Positions 7,228 through 15,874 of a stretch of DNA of 41,315 nt are shown in pieces. The notes beneath the pieces are model-generated. The model saw only the letters and a list, made by a program, of their open reading frames with translations. It ran no database searches and was not told the DNA's origin. This DNA comes from Bacteroidota bacterium (GTDB lineage Bacteria > Bacteroidota > Bacteroidia > Chitinophagales > Saprospiraceae), in NCBI GenBank assembly GCA_024642665.1, contig JAHEAR010000006.1, positions 1-41,315 on the forward strand, given 5' to 3'. The translations under genes and the position numbers were made by a program. Each line of letters opens with the position of its first letter. The first letter of the stretch is position 1.

Positions 7228-9207
7228 TTACTCTCCAGATACCGGTGCTGTTTCTCCTAATCCAAATCGCAATGGTACATTGCTGTTCGCCGGAGAGACA
7301 CGTAAATAGCCGGACATCTCCTGGTGTAAGGCACTACAGAAGTCCGTACAATACATTGGGAATATGCCTGCCTTTTCCGGTACCCATTTAAGTGTTTGGG
7401 TTTCACCCGGCATGATAAGTAATTCAGCATTATTGGCTCCAATCACGGCAAAACCGTGTGGAACATCCCAATCCTGCTCCAGATTCGTTACGTGAAAATA
7501 GACTTCATCACCAACCTTAATACCTTCTATATTATCAGGAGCCAGGTGTGAGCGGATAGCGGTCATATAAACATGAATATTTTTTCCATCTCTAATCACC
7601 TTTGATTCTTTTTCCCCTTTGGTCGCATACCCATGCATATTCTCATCAATCTTGAATATCTTTAAAGAATTGGGAGAGATCAGGTCTGCCGGAGCAGCCT
7701 GCGCATAGTGTGGCTCTCCGATCGTTGGGAAGTCAAGAATCAATTGCATCTTATCTCCACTGATATCATAAAGCTGGGCACTCTGGCATAACTCCGGACC
7801 TGTTGGTAAATATCGATCTTTAGTAATCTTATTATAGGCAATCAGATACTTACCATATGGTTTTCTGGTATCCCCACCAGGCACGCAAATGTGACCCACA
7901 GAGTAATATGTGGGGGCTCTATCCAACACTTCAAGGCTGGCAAGATTCCACTTGACAACTTCCGAAGAAACGAACATGGAAGTATATGCATTTCCGTTAT
8001 TATCAAATTCTGTGTGTAATGGACCTAAGCCAGGTCGCTTCACTTCCCCATGAAGAACGGACTCGTACTTCAAGACGTCAATGCCCAGATAGTCCCCATC
8101 AAAATCCTTATTAGCAATCGCTGCTATCATTTTCTCAAAACTAAATACAGGTATCAGTGCCGCTAATTTTCCACTTCCTACAATGTACTGACCCGTTGGA
8201 TCAACATCGCAACCGTGAGGGGATTTAGGGCAAGGAATCAAGTAACATAAGTCATCAAAATCCTCGTAGTCGAGCACTAATACTTCCTTTCTTATCTCTG
8301 ACTTGGCGGAATGTGTACCTTCCTCCCAAACATTATGAGCATAACTTACCGGTACCTTTTTGCCTTTACCTGCTTTTATATATTCTTCAGCCTTCTTCCA
8401 GTTGACAGCCATGATAAAATCCTTATCACGTTGCGATGCATTTACCTCCAGGAGTGTATTGGCCTGCTCAGTATTGTAACAGGAGAAGAAAAACCATCCA
8501 TGTGAAGGTCCTTTTCCGGCATGACTCAGGTCAAAGTTTACGCCCGGACACTTAATCTGGAAGGCAATATCCATAGCACCGGACTCCTTGTCTACTGAAA
8601 TAAAACTAAGGTGCCCCTTAAAATTCTTTTTATAGGAATCTATAGGAACATCTCCATTAACATTGTCCGGGGGAACACTAAATCTTGTTCCGGCAATCAC
8701 ATACTCCGTGTTTTGTGTAATAAATGGCGATGAGTGGTTACCGGCACTGTTTGGCAATTCAATGATTTCAGCTGTTCGGAAAGTAGATAAATCAACACGC
8801 GCCACACGTGGTGTATTGTTTCCATTCACAAAAATCCAGCGACCATCAATTTCCCCGTTGGTCTGTGATAATTCAGGGTGGTGTAAGTCATCCCACGGCA
8901 CAAAACCATGTGATGTATTCAGCATTGGCTTCGTCTCTTCACTAAATCCCCAACCTTTTTCGGGGTCTACAGAAAAAACAGGAATAACTCTGAAAAGTCT
9001 GCCACTCGGCAAACCATATACAGCCAACTGGCCACTAAAACCTCCACTCACAAAATTGTAAAATTCATCGTACTGACCCGGAGGGACAAAAGCCTTAACG
9101 GCTGCATCTCCGGTTACTGCCGATGTCATGTTTTTAGGCTTACATGCTACTAATCCCAGCATAATCAGGACTACGGCAAGAACACTAAGTTGAAGTTGCT
9201 TTTTCAT
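7228..9207 (-). CDS. nosZ: NosZ, nitrous oxide reductase (clade II, Sec-type, predicted lipoprotein)
   Basis: The 659-residue enzyme reduces N2O to N2. CuA ligands lie in HGFAVIG (His584) and YCTDFCSALHQEM (Cys620, Cys624, His628, Met631); Asp622 stands where clade I enzymes have Trp. Candidate CuZ histidines are in DDLHHPELS, AGNHSS, PHGCDVDP, LHTEFD, VGHICV and EPHYAQ, so seven His are accounted for. The N terminus MKKQLQLSVLAVVLIMLGLVAC has no twin-arginine motif but ends in a lipobox (LVAC, Cys22), so export by Sec and lipid anchoring are predicted. This matches the atypical clade II group, which uses Sec. It lies 14 nt after the cytochrome c gene, a likely electron donor. A clade II assignment rests on motif and signal type. 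Confidence 0.97.
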   Translation of the reverse strand: MKKQLQLSVLAVVLIMLGLVACKPKNMTSAVTGDAAVKAFVPPGQYDEFYNFVSGGFSGQLAVYGLPSGRLFRVIPVFSVDPEKGWGFSEETKPMLNTSHGFVPWDDLHHPELSQTNGEIDGRWIFVNGNNTPRVARVDLSTFRTAEIIELPNSAGNHSSPFITQNTEYVIAGTRFSVPPDNVNGDVPIDSYKKNFKGHLSFISVDKESGAMDIAFQIKCPGVNFDLSHAGKGPSHGWFFFSCYNTEQANTLLEVNASQRDKDFIMAVNWKKAEEYIKAGKGKKVPVSYAHNVWEEGTHSAKSEIRKEVLVLDYEDFDDLCYLIPCPKSPHGCDVDPTGQYIVGSGKLAALIPVFSFEKMIAAIANKDFDGDYLGIDVLKYESVLHGEVKRPGLGPLHTEFDNNGNAYTSMFVSSEVVKWNLASLEVLDRAPTYYSVGHICVPGGDTRKPYGKYLIAYNKITKDRYLPTGPELCQSAQLYDISGDKMQLILDFPTIGEPHYAQAAPADLISPNSLKIFKIDENMHGYATKGEKESKVIRDGKNIHVYMTAIRSHLAPDNIEGIKVGDEVYFHVTNLEQDWDVPHGFAVIGANNAELLIMPGETQTLKWVPEKAGIFPMYCTDFCSALHQEMSGYLRVSPANSNVPLRFGLGETAPVSGE

Positions 9208-9221
9208 ATGATTATAGTTGA

Positions 9222-9707
9222 TTATTTAACGCCATCGTTTTTACGCATAAACTCATAGACTTCTCTAGCTTCACTGTCTGAGAGATTCTGGTTGGGCATG
9301 CGCACTAAGCACAATTCAAGTTGTGCCTGAACCACCGGATCCTTTTCTATCATAGGATCAGGATTGGAGATAAAATTCATAATCCACTCCCCTTTTCTTC
9401 GTGTGGTGACTCCTTTCCAACCCGGACCTACAAGACGTTCTTCCGTCAGTTTGTGACATGAAGAACATTTAACTTCTACTATTTTTTCACCTGCTTCAGC
9501 TTTTGCCACATCTAATCCGTCAGTCATGCCGATATTCTGCGCTGTCCACTTTCCATGTCCTCGATTAGGATCATAATCCGGTGCTTCATCTGACTTCTTT
9601 TCCGCCGTTGAATAAGGATTTGATCCTTTCTCTTCTTTGGCTTCTCCACCACCTCCACAGGCGGAAACCATTACAAAAAAGATAAATGTTACTAGTAATT
9701 TTTCCAT
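9222..9707 (-). CDS. Lipoprotein monoheme cytochrome c, probable electron donor to NosZ
   Basis: This 161-residue protein has a lipoprotein signal (MVSAC, Cys17), a Gly/Glu/Lys-rich linker and one class I cytochrome c domain from about residue 65. The heme site is CSSCH (81-85), the GPGWKGV segment (94-100) follows, and Met137 in VRMPNQNLSDSE is the likely sixth ligand. It is the first gene of the nos operon, 14 nt before nosZ. Small c-type cytochromes encoded in clade II nos clusters are thought to pass electrons to the CuA site, so this lipid-anchored one probably does so for the equally lipid-anchored NosZ. The specific donor role is inference from context. Confidence 0.93.
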   Translation of the reverse strand: MEKLLVTFIFFVMVSACGGGGEAKEEKGSNPYSTAEKKSDEAPDYDPNRGHGKWTAQNIGMTDGLDVAKAEAGEKIVEVKCSSCHKLTEERLVGPGWKGVTTRRKGEWIMNFISNPDPMIEKDPVVQAQLELCLVRMPNQNLSDSEAREVYEFMRKNDGVK

Positions 9708-9725
9708 GTTTGTTTAAATTTAAGA

Positions 9726-9733
9726 CAAAAATA
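9726..9733 (-). promoter_or_regulatory. -7 promoter element of the nos operon
   Basis: Read on the minus strand this is TATTTTTG, a full match to TAnnTTTG, 18 nt before the cytochrome c start codon. Transcription would begin near 9722. A -33 element is not evident. Confidence 0.5.
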
Positions 9734-9756
9734 TCCGTTATTATACTGGTGACGAA

Positions 9757-9768
9757 TGATTCTCATCA
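9757..9768. promoter_or_regulatory. CRP/FNR-like palindrome in the nos promoter
   Basis: TGAT-TCTC-ATCA matches the inner eight positions of the FNR-family dyad (TTGAT-N4-ATCAA). Its centre lies about 40-41 bp upstream of the predicted transcription start (near 9722), the class II activator position. A regulator of the FNR/DNR/NnrR type would suit an N2O-respiration operon, but none is encoded in the window. Confidence 0.5.
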
Positions 9769-9875
9769 GTCCAACTAGTGATAAATATTGTTTTTCTAGC
9801 CTGACAAATGAAACATTTCCAATTCTATATGATTAATCCTTTGATAAACTAATTCAAACAATATCAACATCTTAC

Positions 9876-9909
9876 GGGTGCAACCCTACCGGTAAATCAT
9901 TTTGCACCC
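9876..9909. repeat. Inverted repeat upstream of the FG-GAP lipoprotein
   Basis: GGGTGCAA (9876-9883) and TTGCACCC (9902-9909) form a perfect 8-bp dyad with an 18-nt spacer. It sits about 85 nt before the start codon chosen for the next gene, so it may be a leader hairpin or an operator. The rest of the 286-nt spacer holds the divergent nos promoter and nothing else recognised. Confidence 0.5.
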
Positions 9910-9993
9910 TTGGGATGTTACCTTTATTGCATGGCTTTGAATCCACATCACTCTACTATTGTAAGGATGATTACTTATATAAACACTCATAAA

Positions 9994-12291
9994 ATGGTAA
10001 TTTATGCTGAGAGAATATCTATAAAGTGCCTTTTGTTTCTTGCACTTATATTCTCAGGTTGTACTACAAATCCTTCAATAAATAATCCCTCCAACGAACA
10101 TGATTCCATACATCATTCCGGCACCCCAGACGAAGAGACCGTAGCGATGATGGACAGTGTTCAATTAGCACAATCCAAAGTGGATCCCATGAAGGTGACA
10201 GTCTTTATGTCCAATGAGCGAGCAAGGATTTACAAAGAGCGAGCAGAAGCACTTCAGGGTCTGGATAAACTAAATTACCTGGTAATTTATGGATTTGAAG
10301 AATTGAAAGCAGGAAATACGGAAACTGCCATTGACGTATTTGAACAAGTATTAACCATGGCTGACCCAATGACGATACCCGGAAAAGAACAAACGATGCT
10401 GGAGATGAAGAAGTTGCTTGCGCTGGCTGCCTTGCGACTCGGTGAACAGGAAAACTGCATTTTGAATCACACCTCTGCTTCATGCATCTTACCTATCGAA
10501 GGAGAAGGCCAGCATACCAACACCAAAGGTTCAGCTATGGCCATGCAACTTTATAAAGAAATTCTGAAGGAGAGCCCTGAGGATTTAACGTCAAAAGTCC
10601 TGTTGAATATCGCTGCAATGACACTTGGGAAATTTCCGGAAGGGATCCCCTCATCCATGCAGTTGCCAAAAGGATATTTTGAATCCAACGTAGATTTCCC
10701 CCACTTTACCGACATCGCTTCAGGACTGGGACTTGATACGCGTGGATTGGCTGGAGGAGTAGCTATCGAAGATTTCGATAATGATGGACTGTTGGATATC
10801 ATGGCATCGGAGTGGGGTTTTTCTGATCAAATCAAGTTATATAAAAACAAAGGGGACGGCAGCTTTGGAGATGTCACCATTGAAGCCGGCTTGACAGGTG
10901 TCACCGGGGGTTTGAACATTCGACACGCCGATTACAATAATGATGGATTCGTTGATGTGTTAGTTTTGCGCGGCGCCTGGTTTAGTGATCAGGGACGAAT
11001 TCCTAATTCGCTTTTAAGAAATAATGGGGATGGCACCTTTACAGATGTAGCAGTCAGTTCAGGAATCTATTCCAAATGTCCCACACAAAATGCTGTCTGG
11101 GCAGATTTTGACGGAGATGGCTGGCTTGATCTTTTTATTGGCAATGAATCCATTCCATCGGCAGGTGCTGCATATGATTTCCCACCTGAACTATATCACA
11201 ACCAGCGCAACGGGACATTTAAGGAAGTAGCAAAGGAAGCAAATTTAAAAGTCAATTATTTCATCAAAGGAAGTAGCGGTGGGGATATCAACAACGATGG
11301 GTTACCGGACCTATATATATCTATCCTTAACGGTACCAATCAACTTTTTCTCAATCAGTCTGATAACCAGGGCATTCATTTTCAAAACATTTCAGGAACT
11401 TCACAAACTGCGGAACCATATGTTTCCTTTCCTACCTGGATGTTTGACTATGACAATGATGGTTGGTTAGACATTTTTGTCTCGGCCTATTCCGATGGAT
11501 CAGAAGATTTGCCCGGCAAGGTATTGCGCGCTTACGGCAAGAAAGATGATCCCTTTCGTCCGCGTTTATACCACAACAACGGAGACAACACCTTTACGGA
11601 TCGAAGTATAGAAGCCGGACTCACAGAACCTGTGTTTACCATGGGATCCAATTTTGGTGATCTCGACAATGATGGATACCCGGATTTTTATCTGGGTACC
11701 GGCGAGCCGAATTTAAAGTCCATTGTGCCAAACAAAATGTATTGGAATCGTGGCGGCAAAACCTTTTCAGATATTACTTATTCCGGGGGATTTGGCAATA
11801 TCCAGAAAGGTCACGGCGTAGGTTTTGGCGATATGGATAATGATGGGGATCAGGATATGTATGTAATCATGGGCGGCAGCTTTGAAGGAGATGTGTATCA
11901 GAATATTTTTTTTGAAAATCCGATAGGACAAAAAAACAAATGGATCATTCTTCGACTTGAAGGTGTCCAATCAAATCGCAAAGCTATCGGTGCTCGCGTA
12001 GAAATTGAAATTACGGAGAAAGGAGTCACACGAAAAATTTATGAAATGGTTTCACCCGGTTCCAGTTTTGGCGGCAATAGTCTCCAATTGGAAATCGGAC
12101 TTGGTCAGGCAGAAAAAATCATTTCAGCCCGAATCTTCTGGCCTTTAAAGGACATGGCTCCTCAGCGATTAGAAAATCTTGAATTAAATAACGTTTACAC
12201 GATTAAAGAGGGAGATAATCCAATACAAATGGATTACAAATACACCCCTTTTATGCAGCATGAAATGCATAGCGAACACCATAAGATGTGA
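9994..12291 (+). CDS. FG-GAP/VCBS-repeat lipoprotein with ASPIC/UnbV domain
   Basis: From the ATG at 9994 this is 765 residues, starting with a lipoprotein signal (LALIFSGC, Cys23). A TTG at 9910 is in frame, but would put 28 polar residues before the signal. After a linker there is a TPR-like helical part (YGFEELKAGNTETAIDVFEQVL). Then come many FG-GAP/VCBS blades with calcium loops such as DFDNDGLLDI, DYNNDGFVDV, DFDGDGWLDL, DYDNDGWLDI and DMDNDGDQDM. The C-terminal part is an ASPIC/UnbV domain (GARVEIEI...SFGGNSLQLEIGLG). This is the CRTAC1-like layout common in Bacteroidota. It is probably a surface or periplasmic calcium-bound beta-propeller; its substrate is unknown. It diverges from the nos operon and may share regulation with it. 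Confidence 0.88.
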   Translation: MVIYAERISIKCLLFLALIFSGCTTNPSINNPSNEHDSIHHSGTPDEETVAMMDSVQLAQSKVDPMKVTVFMSNERARIYKERAEALQGLDKLNYLVIYGFEELKAGNTETAIDVFEQVLTMADPMTIPGKEQTMLEMKKLLALAALRLGEQENCILNHTSASCILPIEGEGQHTNTKGSAMAMQLYKEILKESPEDLTSKVLLNIAAMTLGKFPEGIPSSMQLPKGYFESNVDFPHFTDIASGLGLDTRGLAGGVAIEDFDNDGLLDIMASEWGFSDQIKLYKNKGDGSFGDVTIEAGLTGVTGGLNIRHADYNNDGFVDVLVLRGAWFSDQGRIPNSLLRNNGDGTFTDVAVSSGIYSKCPTQNAVWADFDGDGWLDLFIGNESIPSAGAAYDFPPELYHNQRNGTFKEVAKEANLKVNYFIKGSSGGDINNDGLPDLYISILNGTNQLFLNQSDNQGIHFQNISGTSQTAEPYVSFPTWMFDYDNDGWLDIFVSAYSDGSEDLPGKVLRAYGKKDDPFRPRLYHNNGDNTFTDRSIEAGLTEPVFTMGSNFGDLDNDGYPDFYLGTGEPNLKSIVPNKMYWNRGGKTFSDITYSGGFGNIQKGHGVGFGDMDNDGDQDMYVIMGGSFEGDVYQNIFFENPIGQKNKWIILRLEGVQSNRKAIGARVEIEITEKGVTRKIYEMVSPGSSFGGNSLQLEIGLGQAEKIISARIFWPLKDMAPQRLENLELNNVYTIKEGDNPIQMDYKYTPFMQHEMHSEHHKM

Positions 12292-12385
12292 AGAATGAGA
12301 ATTGAAGCGTGCTGCCAGATATACAAATTCTAAAGTGAGCATAGCGGGCGTATACCATTCCAATCCTATTTAAATCGAGGTCGTG

Positions 12386-12411
12386 AAAAGAAGATTAATT
12401 GTAAAATCTTC
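12386..12411 (-). terminator. Terminator-like hairpin after the TonB receptor gene
   Basis: On the minus strand GAAGATT and AATCTTC (7 bp, 8-nt loop; plus-strand arms 12390-12396 and 12405-12411) are followed by TTTTC, 15 nt past the TonB receptor stop. The stem is AT-rich, so strength is uncertain. Confidence 0.5.
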
Positions 12412-12425
12412 CACCATTCAGGTTA

Positions 12426-14792
12426 TCAAAATTCAACCCTGTAATTAAGTATCGGTATCAATCCGTTCATATAATTATAATCGACAACATTTCTTTCTGA
12501 GCTATAGTATTCATTGTATACATTTAGTCGCCCGGTGACATTTTGAATGTCTAAAGAAAGCACCCAGGACCAGGTAGGCAAGTTTTTTCTATAACTTACC
12601 CCAATGTCTATTCGAAAGTAATCAGGTACTTTGGTTTCATATGCCTGATCATAATCAAGCACTTCACCATTCTGATCGATAGATGCCTGGAGATTGATTG
12701 GTACTGTTCGATATCCGCCACGAAGTATACCTCTGACATTAGCCCCAAAAACATTTGTCTTGCGCTTACCTACCTTCCATTCTTTACCCCCTACCACATT
12801 AAAAATATAATTACTATTGAAAGCTGTATTTCGTTCAACATTATCAGGCATCGTATACTTTGATTGAAATAGTGATGCTGTGGCAAAACCATACCATTGG
12901 TTAGAGAAAAACTTCTGTAATGTTACTTCTACACCATAGTTACGACCCGTTCCATCGTTTACAAGAGGTTCATTCGTGAATCCACTTGAAAAATTCAAGG
13001 CAGAGAATATATTGGTTGTGTCGCCAGTTTTTACAGGCACATTATACAGGTACTGGTAATAAACTTCTGTTTTTAATCTGATATCCCTGGAAAGTTCCAG
13101 ATTAAAGCCCAGCACTATATGCGCTGCTTTAGTAAGTCCTAAACCCAGATTAGGTTGTTCATAGGAACCGTCTTCCTTCTGACGTTGTCCCAGATAAAGT
13201 GATATAGGTTCTACTCTGCTATGGAGGCCGGCGCCAAAATTGAAAGTACTCTTTGGGGTGGCCTTCCATCTTGCTCCAAGTCTCGGCTCAAAAGCAACAT
13301 CATCATTTACGGCCATAAATGTATAATGTAGTCCTGCATTTACTTCAAAATTGTTGTTAAAGCGATGCATCCATTGCACATATTCCTCCAGCATAATCGT
13401 GCTGCCTTTGTCATCTACCTGTGTTTCAAATTCATCTGTATCAAAATTCAGATATGTTGCCTTACTGTCAAATGCACGATTGTGGAATATGACTCCTGCC
13501 CGGATGGAATTGCCGGCATTAAATTTATGATGGAGGAAAGAACTTACACTAAGGGTATTGTATATAAAATCCGATTGCTCAATGATCGTAGGGTCGAACT
13601 CATAATTTAATGTATCCACCACCACCTGGTCGTTGGTATAGGAATAGGCGGCTACAGTCTTGATATAGGTCTTGTTGTTTTTAAAAATATAGTTGTGTGT
13701 CAACCCTGCAATTCCTAAAGTATGATCCTCGGTATCTTTGTAATGATCCCCACGATACATCCATAGCGAAGTATCCTGCACTATTTTTGATCCGGCGCTA
13801 CTGATACCTCCCAGTCCCCACAATGTAAAGCGACCTGCTTTTTCGGTTGGAAATACCATTTTGTATGACAGGTCCTGCCATTTGGGGACAATATCACCAC
13901 CACTGATATCGATACCGATTTTACTGAGCACTTCAAGTGTGGAATACCTATAATTTACCAGATAGGAAGCATTACCACCTTTTTTAAAAGGCCCTTCTAA
14001 GGACGCTTGAGCACCCAGCACACCAAGCTGCACAGAATACTCCCTTTTGTCAGCATTTCCTGATCTTAAGTTCAAATCAAAAACACCGGACAAGGCATTT
14101 CCATATTCTCCGGGAAACGCTCCCGTTAAAAAATCACTATTGTCCAACACCTGCGTACTTAATGCACACACACCACCTCCTGTGCTACCTTCTCCATTTG
14201 AAAAGTGATTAGGATTTGGAATTTCTATGCCTTCCATTCGCCATAAAAACCCTCTGGGTGAATTGCCGCGAATAACCAATTCATTTCCCTCATCATCCGC
14301 TGAGGATACACCGGCCACAGATTGAGCCGTTCGCCCCGGATCACTGATACCAGCCGCTATTCTGGAAGTTTCTTCAACCGTAATCTGCGTAGCACTGACC
14401 GTAGCGACCTGATTAATAGCAAGACTTTTATCTGAATTAGCCACCACCGTCACTTCCTGCAGACTGGTGATGGATTCTGTCATCTGAACCGTAAATGTAG
14501 CTTCCCTGCCACTGGCAACAATTATATCACGGACGTAAACATCTTCATATCCAGTGTACCTGATCAGGAAGTTGTGCCGTCCGACAGGAACATTTTCAAG
14601 TCTGAAGTGTCCATCCATATCAGTTGTAGTACCCAAAACAGGTTCCGATCCATCAAGGATAACAATAGCACCGATAAGCGGCGATTTAACCTCAACATCA
14701 GTCACAACACCCCAAACGGTTTGTGTCAGGTCTTGTGCATTCACTATGAAATACGTCATAAAGAAGCAAAGGAATAATAATTTAGTTTTCAT
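12426..14792 (-). CDS. TonB-dependent outer-membrane receptor with CarboxypepD_reg-like N-terminal domain
   Basis: This 788-residue protein has a signal peptide (LFLCFFMTYFIVNAQ). A carboxypeptidase-regulatory-like beta-sandwich follows at about residues 24-110 (GVVTDVEVKSPLIGAIVILDG...GTTTDMDGHFRLENVPVG). The plug domain is at about 130-240 (VAGVSSADDEGNELVIRGNSPRG, AFPGEYGNALSGVFDLNLRSG), and the rest is a beta-barrel rich in alternating aromatic and polar strands, ending in YRVEF with the C-terminal Phe needed for outer-membrane insertion. No SusD partner is adjacent, which argues against glycan uptake and for small ligands such as metals, siderophores or cofactors. A His-rich envelope protein is encoded just upstream. 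Its promoter carries a perfect palindrome near -41.5. Confidence 0.93.
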   Translation of the reverse strand: MKTKLLFLCFFMTYFIVNAQDLTQTVWGVVTDVEVKSPLIGAIVILDGSEPVLGTTTDMDGHFRLENVPVGRHNFLIRYTGYEDVYVRDIIVASGREATFTVQMTESITSLQEVTVVANSDKSLAINQVATVSATQITVEETSRIAAGISDPGRTAQSVAGVSSADDEGNELVIRGNSPRGFLWRMEGIEIPNPNHFSNGEGSTGGGVCALSTQVLDNSDFLTGAFPGEYGNALSGVFDLNLRSGNADKREYSVQLGVLGAQASLEGPFKKGGNASYLVNYRYSTLEVLSKIGIDISGGDIVPKWQDLSYKMVFPTEKAGRFTLWGLGGISSAGSKIVQDTSLWMYRGDHYKDTEDHTLGIAGLTHNYIFKNNKTYIKTVAAYSYTNDQVVVDTLNYEFDPTIIEQSDFIYNTLSVSSFLHHKFNAGNSIRAGVIFHNRAFDSKATYLNFDTDEFETQVDDKGSTIMLEEYVQWMHRFNNNFEVNAGLHYTFMAVNDDVAFEPRLGARWKATPKSTFNFGAGLHSRVEPISLYLGQRQKEDGSYEQPNLGLGLTKAAHIVLGFNLELSRDIRLKTEVYYQYLYNVPVKTGDTTNIFSALNFSSGFTNEPLVNDGTGRNYGVEVTLQKFFSNQWYGFATASLFQSKYTMPDNVERNTAFNSNYIFNVVGGKEWKVGKRKTNVFGANVRGILRGGYRTVPINLQASIDQNGEVLDYDQAYETKVPDYFRIDIGVSYRKNLPTWSWVLSLDIQNVTGRLNVYNEYYSSERNVVDYNYMNGLIPILNYRVEF

Positions 14793-14821
14793 TGTCTTGC
14801 TTTGTTTTTTATTTACAAAAG

Positions 14822-14829
14822 CAAAACTA
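14822..14829 (-). promoter_or_regulatory. -7 promoter element of the TonB receptor gene
   Basis: On the minus strand this reads TAGTTTTG, a full match to TAnnTTTG, giving a predicted start near 14818 and a leader of about 25 nt. The remainder of the 321-nt spacer up to 15113 is AT-rich and shows no gene. Confidence 0.6.
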
Positions 14830-14851
14830 TGGAGTAGGTCGATGAAGCATC

Positions 14852-14867
14852 CTACTTAGATAAGTAG
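14852..14867. promoter_or_regulatory. Perfect 7-2-7 palindrome upstream of the TonB receptor promoter
   Basis: CTACTTA-GA-TAAGTAG is a perfect dyad whose centre (14859.5) falls at about -41.5 from the predicted start at 14818. It resembles a transcription-factor operator. A second, overlapping dyad (AGTAGG at 14833-14838 with CCTACT at 14851-14856) spans the -33 region. The regulator is unknown. Confidence 0.55.
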
Positions 14868-15113
14868 TGTTAACTTTTTTTCTATAAGGACATAGAATTT
14901 ATCTATGAATGCTATTAATGTCAGGAAAAGCGAACTAATGACATTGCTTGAAAAAAATATTCCGGGAGGAACAACCAGCTCAGATAAGTAAAAAGGTTGA
15001 AAAAAAGATAGTACTAACTAAAAGTTCAGATTCGAAGTAAACATTGAATAGGCTTTTTATAAGAAGATTCGAAATTATCCAATTATAATTTGTGAGTCAT
15101 CCGTATACCTTCC

Positions 15114-15602
15114 TCAAAATCCATAACCAATGTGCAGCCCTAAACTCAGATGCACATCTTCAGGATCATAGGCAACTTCAAACAATGGCCCAATATGATA
15201 ATCACCTAGTTCAAACTCATAGACAGCTTCCAGGTGAAGCGCAAATCTTCCGGCACTTACTTCTGATTCAAAGGCTAATCCTGGAGAGGCAGAAATGGTT
15301 AACCGATCTATCGGTCTGAAAGCGGCTACAATACCTACTGTTTGGTGCTGATGATCATCAAATATCCTTTCATACCCCAAACCCAGGCCAAATGCAGACT
15401 CAGAAATTTGCTGAACAAAATGAAGGTGCAATCCATATGCGTAAGTCTTTTCCCCGGAGAAATAAACCGCCATATTGGCAATACCAATTTCTCTTTTGTG
15501 ATGATGCTCTTGATCCGAATCATGATCATGCTCATTGACTTGTGCACCTACCAGGGCAGCCCAAGAAATGGCAAATGTTAGTAGTAAATACTTAAGTTTC
15601 AT
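15114..15602 (-). CDS. Small envelope protein with His/Asp-rich N terminus, predicted outer-membrane beta-barrel
   Basis: From the ATG at 15602 this is 162 residues. An in-frame upstream codon would add 50 residues before the signal sequence, so the ATG directly before MKLKYLLLTFAISWAALVGAQ is chosen. Right after the cleavage site is a metal-binding-type cluster, EHDHDSDQEHHHK. The rest is alternating beta-strand sequence (AYGLHLHFVQQISESAFGLGLGYERIF, RFALHLEAVYEFELGDYHIGPLFEVAY) ending in GYGF with a C-terminal Phe, so an eight-stranded-type barrel is likely. The His/Asp cluster suggests binding of Cu, Zn or Ni at the cell surface or periplasm. It has no name I recognise; a role with the neighbouring TonB receptor is inference. 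Confidence 0.75.
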   Translation of the reverse strand: MKLKYLLLTFAISWAALVGAQVNEHDHDSDQEHHHKREIGIANMAVYFSGEKTYAYGLHLHFVQQISESAFGLGLGYERIFDDHQHQTVGIVAAFRPIDRLTISASPGLAFESEVSAGRFALHLEAVYEFELGDYHIGPLFEVAYDPEDVHLSLGLHIGYGF

Positions 15603-15843
15603 TCGAATATTTTTTCTCAGAAGAAACCTCAAGAATAGGCTATTTTTTTTATATTTCTTCTGTACTGAGATTCTTAAAGCAACTCTATAGCCCCTGATCG
15701 AGAGGTCTGAAAGATATAGCCCTGGTACATCAGAAAAATAAAAATGATCCATATGGCTGGATTCGGACGCTGATAATTATTGCCGCAAGGAATTAAACCA
15801 CTGTAGCATAATGCATACTATATCCCTGGTAAATACAAAGGAT

Positions 15844-15859
15844 TAATCAAAACTGATTA
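15844..15859. repeat. Perfect palindrome TAATCA-AAAC-TGATTA
   Basis: The 6-4-6 dyad lies 15 nt downstream of the 413-residue protein's stop on the minus strand. It could be a weak hairpin; no T-run follows. Orientation of the half-sites is the opposite of an FNR site. Confidence 0.45.
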
Positions 15860-15874
15860 CGCTCGAAAAAAGTG

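Noticed and set aside
9910-9993. Earlier TTG start of the first FG-GAP lipoprotein
   Set aside because: It would place 28 residues before a clear lipoprotein signal, and overlaps the inverted repeat.
15844-15859. TAATCA-AAAC-TGATTA as an FNR site
   Set aside because: The half-sites point outward (ATCA then TGAT), opposite to FNR; and it lies downstream of genes, not before a promoter.
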